NCBI RefSeq assembly: GCF_001704415.2
Contig: NC_030826.1
Span: 33,971,324-34,035,323, forward strand
Reading direction: 5' to 3'
Source: Capra hircus
Taxonomy: Eukaryota; Chordata; Mammalia; Artiodactyla; Bovidae
Length of the DNA: 64,000 nucleotides
A program made the translations under genes and the position numbers. The notes under the pieces were generated by a model, which was not told the origin of the DNA, did not search any database, and saw nothing but the letters and a program-made list of their open reading frames with translations. How positions within the stretch are numbered: position 1 is the stretch's first letter; each line of letters begins with the position of its first letter. This document shows positions 44,613-56,100 of this stretch, piece after piece.

Positions 44613-47600
44613 CTGAAACACACAGATCAAGGTCAGGGGGCAGAAGCTGGGGTGGGGCCCCCTCTCAAGAGGCCGGCCCTGGCCAGCCCCACTCGCTGAT
44701 GCTCTCTGGAAGGCAAATGTGGTCACGACGATCTTCACAGCTCCTCAGCCCTCACAATGGAGGTCAAATCCTAGTGCGGCCCATGAAGCTCTGATGGCCC
44801 GCTTTCTGCTGGTCTCTGAGGCCCAGCTGTTACTTCCCCGGGGAATCCCCTGCAGCCATGCCAAGCTTCCTGCTGTGCCTGGCTTATGACAACTCAAACC
44901 TCACCCAGCCTCCCTGACCCCCGTGTGCACACGTTTCTTCCTCTGTGACCTGGTCAAGTTCCTTCACTTCTGAGCCTTGTCTGTGAGGCAGATGCTGGTC
45001 CTAGCTACTGAGTCACCTCAGAGGCCAAGTCCAGGGTGCTCAGGACAGCGCCTGGCTCTTACCCCCAGCCTGGTGCTGACCAGAGTGGTGCCAGGAGCTT
45101 CTGCAGACTCGGATCTGTAACTCTTGTGCCACCCTGCATGTCAGAGGCGGGAAGGTGGGCGGGGTTCGCTCAGTGAGGGAAGGAGTGCCAGGGGAGGGAG
45201 GGTAGGGACTGTCCTGGGTCCAGCTCTCAGATTCCAGACTGACTTAGCACATGGGACCAAGCCCAGTGGACACACAGAGGCACCCTCTGCTTGGACCCTC
45301 TAACACTGACCCTCAGGGGCCTCGATCTGCCTCCTATCTCAGTGTCCAACCTGCCTGCCGGCCTGGCTCACCACCCACCTCAGCTCTGAGCACCCCTGGG
45401 GCCAGGGTTCAACATGCATCCCAGGGGGCAGCCCTTTCCTGCTCTGAAGGGCAGCTGCAGGACCCCTGCCCTAGCCTTGGTTCATCCCCTCAGAGTGCCC
45501 CCCACCTCATCGCTGCTCACTGCCTGGGACACCTTTAGAGAAGCCGCAGCAAGGCCAGTCCCCACTCTCCTCCTGGTCTTTCGGTCAACCCTCCAGTGAC
45601 AGGTGCCCTGGAGGGCAAGGCCCCCAGCCTGTCCACTGTGGCTCACACCCAAGCAGGACCCTCTGGGGGCACATGTCCCAATTCTCAACCCCTGTGCACT
45701 CAGGAGCTCTGGGAGGGAGGGCTCATGGCACGAGTCATCAGATAACTTCCAAGGTCTTAGCTGTCACTGCTGACGAGCCTCCCACTTTCCTGGAGGGACC
45801 CTCCATGGCTACAAGGCCAGGGACCAGGGCCTGGCTCCGCCCCTGCCGCCCAGCCTACCTTCCTCAGGGCAGGTGTTCACCCCATGGGGACATCAGAGCA
45901 GTAGACAGGGATCAGACGCAATTGGCCCAACACCCAGCCCACGGAGAGGTCACAGCTGGGGTGGGAGCAGGGCAGCCTGTCACAGGGACGCCCCACTGTG
46001 GACACATCTGTAATCCAGCCTTGGGCACAGTGGCTGCCACTTAACAGCCTCAGTAAACATCTGGCAAATGACTGCTCAGTGACACAACCCTCCTATTTCC
46101 CCAAAAGGGAGGAGGGCCCTGCCTGGGTGCCCACTGCAAGGGAGCAACTCAAGCATACCCTTCTCTATGGTCCAGGGACTGGACTCCAGCTATCACCCCT
46201 CTCAATGCCCGCATGTCGCAGGTGAGCAAAGGCAGGTGTGGGTAGAGGAGCAAGGAGGCTGAGCCCAGAGCACACTCAAGGGCAGGAGTCTCTCAAACCA
46301 GACAAACAGAGTGGAAAACCCCAAAAGGAACTGCTAAAGCACAAGGGAGTGAAGTGGAGACAGAAAGCTTTCAAGAGGCGGAGGAATCAGCTCCCGCAGC
46401 CGACAGGACAGTGGAGGGGGAGCCAGGAAGGCTGCCTCTCCCAGCACCGCTACTCTCCTAAGACCCAGACCTTGCCTCAGTCATTTACACCATAGTGTGA
46501 ACTAGAGACTCAGCAGGGACCTGAGATCCAGAAGTCCAGTCATTCCCAAACCTTGCTGCAAACCACGCAACTCCACTTCATACTCCAAGCCAACCTGATC
46601 AGAATCTCTGCAAGTGGGGCCAAGGAGCCTGGGATTCTAGAAAATGCTCCCAACAGTTTTGATACAACAAGGTACAGCCCAGGGTCGGGAACCACTTCGC
46701 AATTGAAGTCCTTTTGGAAAGGATCTGCCCAAAGTGACACAGTGAGTTGGTGTGGGGGCCCCCACAAGACCCATGAACCTCACCCCAAGGGACGGCCACC
46801 GGACACCTCATCTCTCATGGACAGGGCCCGTCCCACCCCGTGACCAGTTACCTCTGCAGGCCAATAAGCTTCCACTTCTGGAAGTCCGTGATGTGCAAAG
46901 GGGAGGAGAGCCAGTGCTTCACGGGTTTGCCATGGCGGCCGTAGCCAGGGACAAAGATGGAGAGTGCAGTCACCAGCTTCCTGACCATGGCCTCCTCTTC
47001 CCCCAGGACCACCAGCGTCCTCCCGCTGAGCAGGGAGTAGATGGCTGGGTGGGCAAATGGGTACTGGCGGATGAACTTTAAGGCGTTCTGGCCTGCCCTC
47101 TTCTTGTGCCTCTCGGAAGAGGGGCCAGCAGGAGGCACGGAGGAGGGAGTCCTGTCAGAGCTGGTGGAGGCTACGCTGCTCCCATAGCTGGTAGCATCGG
47201 AGTGGTCATCTAGGCTGGTCTTACTGCCGTCTAGGCTGGTCAGCAGGTGGCTCGGGTCCAGCTCGTAAGTAGGGAAGCCTTCACAACTATTGTCTCGGGA
47301 AGAAGGACTGGCATTTTCCACCGAGAAGTCCACGTGGAATCCTTGGTCCTTCTGCCGGTAGCGCTGTGGGGGAACACTCACGACCCCATCCTCATCGGAG
47401 TGTGTGTGGCCTGGGGTGGAGAGTGGCACCAGCAGAGCACCAGCTTCCCTCCCGATGCAGCAGGAGGCATCTGTCTGTAGCAAAGTGAGGCCTGAGCTGC
47501 CCTCCTCAGCCTCCCCCAGCTCTGGTGGGCTGATGCCTGCCTGGAATTGGATGGCCCCCTGGCCACTCTCTGTGTAGGACTCCTCCTCGTTAATGGCACT

Positions 47601-49214
47601 TGGATAGCTGGCCTTGAAGTCATCGGGGATGAGGGCCTCAGAGGGGCAGGTGCTGAGGACTTCGATGCTGTCCCCGCTGATGGTCCTGTGGCTGACCGCC
47701 TTGCTCCGGACCACCTGGGGGCTCAAGGGCACTGTGAGGCTGGACTGGCTCTCAGACTTCGACAGCACAGAGGTGGGTTTGTCTGTGCCCAGAACCTCGA
47801 TGCTCTCTCCGCTACTAACGCTCCCTTTCATGTCCATCTCCAGGTAGTCCAAGTTCTCCTGGGGGTCAAAACTGCTCGATTCCATCACCGCCGCTTCCCT
47901 TGATGCCTCATCCCCAAAGTCCTGCTCCATCTTGATGAGCACGGACTCCACGCTGGATTTGTAGGAGCCTACGCTGATTAACACTTGAGGAACCAAACAG
48001 TCTTCTGGAGACTCAGAAGGCGGCCCGTAGTGATGGGGCTTAGAGACTGTGCTCTCCTGTTTTTCAGCCGGTCTGTTGCCGACCTCCACCAAGTCTTCAA
48101 AAAGGAAGCTGGTGATGTGTTGCTGCTTCAGGAGTGCTCTGTCAATCTGACTGGTCAGGAGGTAACAAAGGTCCCCTCTGAACATGTGCTCAACATGGCG
48201 GAGCTGCGCCAGGGTCTGGGTGAAGTACTCAGTGTCACAGAGCTCCTCCAAGGTCTTGAGCTTCTTGTCAAAACACTTGGTGGACTTTGCTTTGATGAGT
48301 TTCGGGGTGTAGGAGGGTCTGCAGGCATAATGGTCAGTGTCAGCAGACTCTTCAGGGTCAGAGGTAGTGGCTGCCTGGCTGGGTGGATCCTGGGTGTGCT
48401 CCGATTCCCTAGGACACAAACTGGACCCCCTCAACTTGCGATGAGGGTATGAGCGGATCTGCCTCAGAAGGTCTTGATGTTCGATGATGGACTTCTCTAC
48501 GCTGGCCAGTTCATTGGCCTTCTCAATGGCCTGAGATGAGTAAAAGCCTTTGTCGTTAGCTTTCTTCTGGATCTCTGTCTCCGTGTGTAGCACTGTCCTG
48601 GTGTAATCTAAATCTTTCAGTTTTTTTTCAAGTTCCCCGGCAAAAGCCTTTCTGTTGCCTGTCTTCAAGCACTCTGATGCTTTGGAAAATTCAGCTGAGA
48701 GCTCCTGGAACTGCTGCATAATTTTGTGCTGGTCTGCCGAGATATAAGCCATACAAAAGGGTCTCACAAAGCCGCGGGCCTCCAGGTCGTACAGGGTGAG
48801 ATGGTGCACGTAGGCAAAGGCCCCTTCCTTGGAGTCTCCTAGCACTACCTTGGAGTCCTCCACGAAGTTCAGTTTGGGGTAGGCAGAGCCAGGAGGATGC
48901 CCCACGAAGGACGCCTGGTAATCCACAGACATGATCCGCAAAGAGAAATAATTGAGATCAAAAGTACCAAAAACTTTGGTGTCATTGGGGATGGTCAGTA
49001 AGGGCTGGGGTCCCACCTGCTCAGAGAATTCGGAAATAAGGATGAAGTCCCGAGAGAACTTGGCCCCAGACAGTTTGGACCATGGATTGGCTCCTTGGCT
49101 GGCAAAGGGGAAAAGCGGCACCGAGTACTCCTCGGGCAGTGCTGGCTCATTGTAAGGCTCCTCCTCGTACTCGTCCTCTTTGGTGAAGGCCACCACGTCA
49201 GGGGCGCTGATCAT
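44159..49214 (-). CDS. SMCR8: SMCR8, DENN-domain partner of C9orf72
   Basis: SMCR8 forms a complex with C9orf72 and WDR41 that acts in autophagy and lysosome (mTORC1) signalling and has GAP activity toward ARF/RAB GTPases. Two coding exons: 49214-46852 (2,363 nt) and 44612-44159 (454 nt). Together they give 938 codons plus stop; human has 937. The ATG at 49214 begins MISAPDVVAFTKEDEYEEEP, as in other mammals. The N-terminal third is the longin-like region; the arginine finger reported for GAP activity is R147 (LEARGFVRP, codon 48776-48774). Residues about 350-720 are a long Ser/Thr/Glu-rich, probably disordered insert. The C-terminal DENN part spans the splice site and ends FDYVPSFLYKI. Only one intron interrupts the coding region. 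The gene lies head-to-head with TOP3A and tail-to-tail with SHMT1. Confidence 0.97.
44900..45065 (+). repeat. MIR-like repeat in SMCR8 intron
   Basis: CCTCTGTGACCTGGTCAAGTT-like text, CTTCTGAGCCTTGTCTGTGA and AGGACAGCGCCTGG in MIR order. Orientation not certain. Confidence 0.5.
46535..46705 (+). mobile_element. MER5A-like hAT transposon fragment
   Basis: CCAACCTGATCAGAATCTCT, then GTGGGGCC and CTGGGATTCTAG, ending CAGGGTCGGGAACCACTTC. This matches the nonautonomous hAT-Charlie element MER5A. It lies in the SMCR8 intron, 150-320 bp from the donor. Confidence 0.6.
46852..49214 (-). CDS. SMCR8: SMCR8 coding exon 1, residues 1-788
   Basis: One continuous frame of 787 codons plus 2 nt. The donor on the minus strand is CAGAG|GTAACT. 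The frame stays open upstream of the ATG to at least 49307, but the upstream in-frame codon there is TTG, not ATG. Confidence 0.97.
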
Positions 49215-49700
49215 ATTTCCAGGTATATGGGAAGAACATGGAGAGGACGTAGCACAGATGCGGAGGCAGCCAACGCGGGGAAGCCAGGCCTCTGGAGGAG
49301 GAAGCAAAGTCCCTGCGGAGCAGTCTTCTTTGCGCCCTCAGAAGTCCGCGGCTGCCGGTCATAAACCGGAGGTTCGGGCTCCCGCAGCCCCTCAAAGGTG
49401 TGGCTCCTTCAAGGCTTCCGGAGGCCTCAGGAACTCCGCAGGTCAGGAAGACCCAGGAGACTGGTTGCCCTTCGCCTCCTCCCGCGACCGCGGCGGGCGC
49501 AGGGCATCCGCAGCGAGGTCACCGGCGCTCCCCCGAGCACACCGCCACGGCAACAGCCCCACCTCTGGACGGTTGCCCAGTGCGGGGCTACGGGCTGCCG
49601 CACGGACCAGCCAAGCGTGGCGACTCCCACGGCCCGAAGGCAGAAACCGTCGCGGCTCCTCGGACGCCACAACCCGGATCCAGCTACCGCGGCGCCGCCA
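49215..49700 (-). other. SMCR8: SMCR8 5' UTR with overlapping upstream ORF
   Basis: The likely 5' UTR runs up to the YY1 and ETS motifs. An upstream ATG at 49362-49360 opens a 54-codon frame that stops at 49198, past the SMCR8 ATG and out of frame. Its start context is weak (T at -3). Confidence 0.5.
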
Positions 49701-49962
49701 TCTTGGTATCACATGACTCGAGCTGTCGTGCCGCGTGACCCGGAAGCGTCCGCGTCAACTTCCGAATCGGAGAGCTGCGTCTCCCGAGAGCGGAGTGGGA
49801 AGGCAGGGAAGTGAGGCTGCCGCGCAGGGCGGCCTGGGAGTTGTAATTCACGGGGCTGTGCGACTAGCGCTGGCGGAAGTGGCTGGAAGGCGGGCGGAAG
49901 TGGGCTGTGCGCGGGATCGCGGGCCTGCTGGAGATTCCCGGTTCCCGGGGCGGGCGCCACAG

Positions 49963-49983
49963 ATGCGCTGGGCCCGGGGATGA
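49963..49983 (+). CDS. Upstream ORF of TOP3A (6 codons)
   Basis: ATG at 49963-49965 encodes MRWARG and stops with TGA at 49981-49983. That stop overlaps the TOP3A ATG at 49980-49982 (sequence GGATGATC). The start context is weak (C at -3). It would matter only if transcription starts upstream of it, which is likely but not shown. Confidence 0.5.
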   Translation: MRWARG

Positions 49984-50159
49984 TCTTTCCGGCCCTCCGC
50001 CGCGCTCTTCGGGGGCTGCCGCGGCCCGGTGCTCGGGCCCTGACTCGCGCTGCCATGGAGGTGGCCCTGCGAGGGGTGCGGAAAATTCTTTGCGTGGCCG
50101 AGAAGAACGACGCGGCCAAGGGCATAGCCGACCTGCTGTCCGGCGGCCGCATGCGGCGG
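49980..50159 (+). CDS. TOP3A: TOP3A exon 1, residues 1-60, two start codons
   Basis: Residues 1-25 are Arg- and Ala-rich without acidic residues, a mitochondrial targeting sequence by composition. Met-26 (50055-50057) has G at -3 and G at +4. The exon ends ATGCGGCGG|GTGAGG. Confidence 0.95.
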
Positions 50160-53100
50160 GTGAGGAGGTCCCCGGGCGGGCGGGACGGGGACGAGCGGCT
50201 GCTGCTCCCTCCGGGCGTCCCCGCCGTCGGGGCAGGGCGTCCGGGCGCCTGCTGCGACCGACGGGCGTTTAGAAACGGAGTTAGTGTCTAGTTTGTTTGG
50301 AGAACTTGGGTCTGCGTTGCGCGGCGGCGGGTGCCAAGCTGGTCTGAGACGAGGAACCGCCGGCCGAACTCCCCCGGCTTGCTCTGGAGCCTGAGCGGTC
50401 GTCCGTCTGGGTGCATCCGACGGGGCGACCCGCCCGAGTGCCTGTCCCGCCGGGCGAGGTGGAGATCGGGTCTGTTCTGCACCACGGGAAGCGCAGAGGA
50501 GAGACGGTGAAAAGGTTTGGGAATGGGGTGACCGGAGGCCTTACAAGCTGTTCAGGACGCTCTCAGTTACAAAAATGGGCCTCGAAATGGTTTTCTGGAC
50601 ATTTCTCAGCGGGCGGGTGGAAGTCCCTTGCTCTCTTTTCTCTTATATCTCAGGGTCCTCAGGCCTCTGCTTCTCGCCTGTAGGTGGTGGGAACTGGAGC
50701 AGAGGTTGTACGGGTGCTGGCTGACAGCATCACCTTTTCCCAGAGCTGAGTGTCCTGGTGACCAGCCCTAGACTATGCCGACTCCTAGGGCTCCAGGCTC
50801 CTTGAGACTGGCCTGTCTACACAGCTAACTTCCGTATCCTTCCGCCTCCGTTTAAGTGTCTCTTGTTCGGGGAACCTTTTCTTCACGTTTCTTTCCCCCA
50901 GAAGGGTCAGGGTGCAGTGTGATAAACTGTCACTGTGTCCCTTTCTACTTGGAAGGCACCTCCTGGTTACAGTTCCATAATGTGCTGTGCAAGTTGCTCA
51001 TCTCATCCGAGTCCCCGCCCCCCTTCCATGGACCCTGAGCTCTGAAGGAAAGAGCTGTGGCTGTTGGGTCCCCTGCTGTATCCCTCATACCCAACATGTG
51101 TGTGGAGTACAGCAGGCCCTCAGTCAGCACTTCTGGGTGCACATTTGACCTCAGTCTTGAAGCTGTAAAAAGAGATGCAGTGAGAACCACGTGTACAAAG
51201 GGCGACCACTGGCTTGAAACAGCTTGGCAAGTTCAAAACTGGAAAGATGAGAGTGTGGGGTGCTGGGGGAAGGAGCCAGTGGGCATAGCAAGAGAGGATG
51301 AGAGAGCCACGTGTTTCATGGGTGAGTATCAACTGTCTTGAAAGTACAGTTCATCAGTGTTCACTACACCCCCAGTTTTGTCCTGTATTTAGTTCCAGGT
51401 TTTATCACACACCAAGAGGAAATGCCGTAGCCATTAAGCAGTCACGCTCCTTTCCCCACTCTTCCCAGCCGCTGGGAGCCGCTAATTAATCTGCCCTGCG
51501 TCCCCAAAGATGTGTCTGTTCTGGATATGTCACATGAAGAGATTCATGGCCTTTTGTGTCAGGCTGCTTCTACTTAACATTTTTGGAAGCTTCACATTGT
51601 AGCATGTTAGCACTGCTCTTTTTACAGCTGAATAATAGTCCATTGTATAGACAGATCATATTTTGTTTATCCTTTCATCAGTTGGTGGGCATTTGGGTTG
51701 GTTCCACCTTTTGGCTCTTGGAAATAGAGCTGCTGTAAACATTCACTTACACACAAATTTTCATTTGAATACCCGTTTTCAGTTCTTTGAGGTAAATTCC
51801 TAGCAGTGGTATTGCTGGGTCATAAGTTAATTCTGTCTTTAACTGTTTGAGGCACTGCCAAAGTATTTTCCACAGTGGCTGAAACATAATATATTCTCTC
51901 CATTGATGGTCTAGGTTTTTCATATTATGTCAACACTTTTTCTTTTTTGAATTATCACTATTCTGTATGCGTGCTAAGTTGCTTCAGTTGTGTTGTGTCT
52001 GAGTCTTTGCAAGTCCCTGGACTGGAGCCCTCCAGGCTCCTCTGTCCGTGGGATTCTCCTGGCAAGGATGCTGGAGTAGGTTACCATGCCCTCCTCCAAA
52101 GGTTCTTCCCAACCCAGGGATTGAACTCCTTCTCTTAAGTTTCTTGCATGGGTGGGCGGGTTCTTTACCACTAGCACCACCTGGGAATCCCAGTTATCAC
52201 CATCCTCAGTCAGTCTAGTCACTCAATCGTGTCCGACTCTTTGTGACCCCATGGACTGCAGCATGCCAGGCCTCCCTGTCCATCACCAACTCCCAGAGTT
52301 TACTCAAACTCATGTCCATTGAGTTGGTGATGCCATCCAACCATCTTATCCTCTGTCGTCCCCTTCTCCTCCCGCCTTCAATCTTTCCCAGCCTCACGGT
52401 CTTTTCAAGTGAGTCAGTTCTTTGAATCAGGTGGCCAAAGGATTGGAGTTTCAGCTTCAGCATCAGTCCTTCCAGTGAATATTCAGGACTGATTTACTTT
52501 AGGATGGACTGGTTGGATCTCCTTGCTGTCCAAGGGACTCTCAAGAGTCTTCTCCAACACCACAGTTCAAAAGCATCAATTCTTCGGTACTCAGCTTTCT
52601 TTATAGTTGAACTCTCAGTCTGTACAAGACTACTGGAAAAACAATAGCTTTGACTAGATGGACCTTTGTTGGAAAAGTAATGTCTCTGCTTTTTTTAAAT
52701 ATGCTGTTTACGTTGACCATAACTTTTCTTCCAAGGAGCAAGCATCTTTTAATTTCATGGCTGCAGTCATCTTCAGTGTGATTTTGGAGCCCCTCCAAAA
52801 AAAAGTCTGTCACTGTTTCCCCTGTTTCCCCATCTATTTGCCATGAAGTGATGGGACCGGATGCCATGATCTTAGTTTTCTGAATGTTGAGTTTTAAGTC
52901 AGCTTTTTCACTCTAGAGCCTCTTTAGTTCTTCTTTGCTTTCTGCCATAAGGGTGGTGTCATCTGCATATCTGAGGTTATTGATTTCTTCTGGCAATCTT
53001 GCTTCCAGCTTGTGCTTCATCCAATCCAGCATTTCTCATGATGTACTCTGCATATAAGTTAAATAAACAGGGTGACAATATACAGCCTTGATGTACTCCT

Positions 53101-56100
53101 TTCCTGATTTGGAACCAGTCTGTTGTTCCATGTCTAGTTCTAACTGTTGCTTCTTGACCTGCATACAGATTTCTCAGGAAGCAGGTCAGGTGGTCTGATA
53201 GTCCCATCTCTTGAATTTTCCAGTTTGTTGTGATCCACACAATCAAAGGGTTTGGCATAGTCAAAACCATCACCATACTAGTGGGTGTGAAATATCTTGT
53301 GGTTTTAGTTAGTGCTTCTCAAGTGACTGATGACACTGAGCATCTTTTCATATGCTTCTTAGCCACTGTGTCGCCTTTGAAGAAATGTCTGTCCATGTCT
53401 TTTGCCCAGCTTTGAGTTGTCTTTTTGTTATTGAGCTGTGAGTTCTTTTTATATTCAGGATACTAGGTCCTTCTTAGATGTATGACTTGCAGATGTTATC
53501 ATCCATTCTATGGGTGGTTTTCTTTCTTGATAGTGTTCTTTGATACAGAAGAGTTTAATTTTGATGAAGTCTAGTTTATCTAATTTTCCTTTTGTTAGTT
53601 ATACTTTTACTATCATGTCTAAGAAAACATTGGCAAACTGAAGATCATGAAGGTTTGCCCCTGTGTTTTCTTCTAAGAGTTTTAACTCTTATATTCAGGT
53701 CATTGATCCATTTTGGGTTAATTTTTCTGTGTGATGTAAAGTAACCTGTTTTGTGAAGTCTTTCCTCAGGCTCCTCTCCATCGATTTCTATCTCTGTTTC
53801 CAGATGCATTTTCACAGTTCTTGATGCAGGGGATCTCTGTCCTGGATCACGTCCTCCAGCTGCTTGTCCCTCTCTCCCCTGTGTGTCACTCTCTAAGACA
53901 GAGATGGGTCTGTTCACTTATTTAGCCGTCACACAGGGGTTTCTTCCCATGACGTAATCCCTGCCTTTCAGGGATGTAAATTCTGAAGGAGGAGCCCAGA
54001 CATCCACACTCAGAGCTCAGAATCAGGGGATGGCCTTTGCAGCTTAGTAATAGAAAAGAATGGAAGTAACAGGTAACGGCACCAGGGGGTAAAATCAAGT
54101 TGTAGTTATGATAGGTAATTAGATACTCATCATGGAAAAGACTCGTATGTAGAAACATATATATGTTTGAGAGAAGTTCATGATTAAAATAAAATCTTTT
54201 TTTTCCTCAATAGTAGTGCTTAAATGGTAGTAACTACTGAAGATAGTTCAGAGAACATAAATATGTATAAGCAGAGCAGCCCCACTTCCGACAGTAACTA
54301 CTGTTAGTAACTCATAGATCTTTGAGGATTTATATTCAGAAGAAGTCTTGTAATTCAGTGGCAGCAACGTTATCGTTTCCTGCAGAGTGCTTAGAACAGG
54401 GACTGCTCTGGCGTCTGGGGGAAGTTTGTTTGTTTTCTCTAATTTTGATGACATGGATGGCTCTGCAGAGAGATCACTGAAGCCACCTTCTTGGTCTGTA
54501 TACGCGGTTTTCTTCTTTCTCTAGGCTCCAGAACTCTGCTGGAATTTAAGCAGCCCACTCCTGAGCACCTCACCCAGACAATGGAATCATGCATAATTGA
54601 GAGCTGTCCTCAGCTGGGAATTTAGGGGAGTCGGTCAGGGGCAAGTTTGAATTGCCAGCAAAATGTTTTAGTTCCTCAGGACCGTCCACTGGCAGAGACT
54701 GCCTGGAAGAGCCTTGCCCTGGGGTGCACACATCTTATTAGACAGGTCATCCTCCGGAAGAGGATTAGAACACAGTTTCCAGACTGTTCCCAGGGGAGTG
54801 AGGACCATGGACACACACGACGGGGGCTGGGCTGGGGCCAGGCTGTTGGCTGGACTCAACCTGTGGCAGCCAGAGAGCTTGGGCCTTGGTACGTATCAGA
54901 GCCCATGTAGGAGTTTGTCTGAGAAGCTTTAATGCGTTCTTAGAAAGAGGTAGAAATGCTGCTGATTCAACTGTTTCTCTTCTCTGGACTAAACGGGCTT
55001 AACCAGCAGTTGCAGTTTGTAGGAAATGGAAACCCACTCCAGTATTCTTGACTGGAGAATCTCAGGGACAGAGGAGCCTGGTGGGCTGCTGTCTATGGGG
55101 TTGCACAAAGTCAGACATGACTGAAGCGACTTAGCAGCAGCGGCACTAGACCCAGTGAACTCGAGTATCAGATATGAAAATAAATTCCCACTTAAAGTTT
55201 GCCATTGTGCCTTGAAGGGATCTGCACTCATTCCATACAGAAAATTCGTGTGAGGCTGGGGGAGAATGTTCTAGACACACTCCTTCTTGGTGCTTGCAGG
55301 TTCCCAGAGTCCCACTTTGCCTGTGTCTTGTCTTCTGTGCTGTGTTGGTGTGAAACTCACACATGTAGTTACTTTTAACACCTTTCTGAAGGCTGGGATC
55401 TCTGAGAGGGTCTCATTCACGGAAAAGTACAGCTAAGGAGGCGGGTGTAGGCTGGTTCCCAGCCCTGACAGGGACTCACAGCTTCACTGGATTTCAAAGC
55501 CAGAGGGACCTTATAGATGACTTTACTGAGAATAAAGTGAGATTCAGAAAGGTGAATGACTTGCCCACGGTCCCCAGTTTATTGGTGCAGTTGTATGGCT
55601 GGGAAGTAGAGATGTGTGTGAAGAACAGAGAATTGATGAGACACGTCATAATCCTGTCTGGAGTAATTGTCACGTGATCTTGGACAAGTCCAGTCTCACC
55701 TGTAGAAACATGTTCACTGACCGCAGTGGACATGACCAGGTCCCTGCTTTTCCCTGAGTGTGGAGGGGCCACTTCGCAAATGGGCCTAGTGATCTCGCCT
55801 CATATTTATCTCTAGGAAGTTCTGTTGCATTTTTAATATTCTGCAGGAGTTTGCTTGATCCTTATGTGAGGACTCAGTTTGTCTTTTATGTGCTTTATAG
55901 ATTTTTTCTATTTTTGTTTTGCTTTCTAGAGGGAAGGACTTTCAAGATTCAACAAGATCTATGAGTTTGATTATCATCTGTGTGGCCAGGTAGGTGCTGC
56001 AGGGCTTCTATCCTGTGGCTGAAGGGTGCTTTTGGATCCACGTACTGTCTTGCTGTACATTCCTCGGGGTGTTAGTGATGGCTGAAAAGAGAGCTTGTGT

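Larger units (their letters stand above)
49400..50250. promoter_or_regulatory. Bidirectional CpG-island promoter of SMCR8 and TOP3A
   Basis: A CpG-dense, TATA-less interval between divergent start codons at 49214 (-) and 49980 (+). Motifs seen: YY1-like GCCGCCATCTTGG at 49694-49706; ETS/GABP-like CCCGGAAGC at 49739-49747, ACTTCCG at 49758-49764 and GCGGAAGTG at 49873-49881 and 49894-49902; and a minus-strand ZNF143-like ACAACTCCCAG at about 49834-49845. Several such sites are typical of bidirectional housekeeping promoters. Confidence 0.8.
51500..53720 (-). mobile_element. Old L1 (L1M-type) split by two younger insertions
   Basis: 51500-51960 and 53271-53720 are antisense L1 (CCTTTCATCAGTTGGTGGGC; GCAGTGGTATTGCTGGGTCA; then ATCCATTTTGGGTTAATTTT). 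The two halves are continuous in the L1 consensus and are separated by a Bov-tA and a BovB. In TOP3A intron 1. Confidence 0.8.

Noticed and set aside
49215..49307. In-frame upstream extension of SMCR8 by 31 codons
   Set aside because: The codon at 49307-49305 is TTG on the minus strand, not ATG. The protein known in mammals starts at the ATG at 49214.
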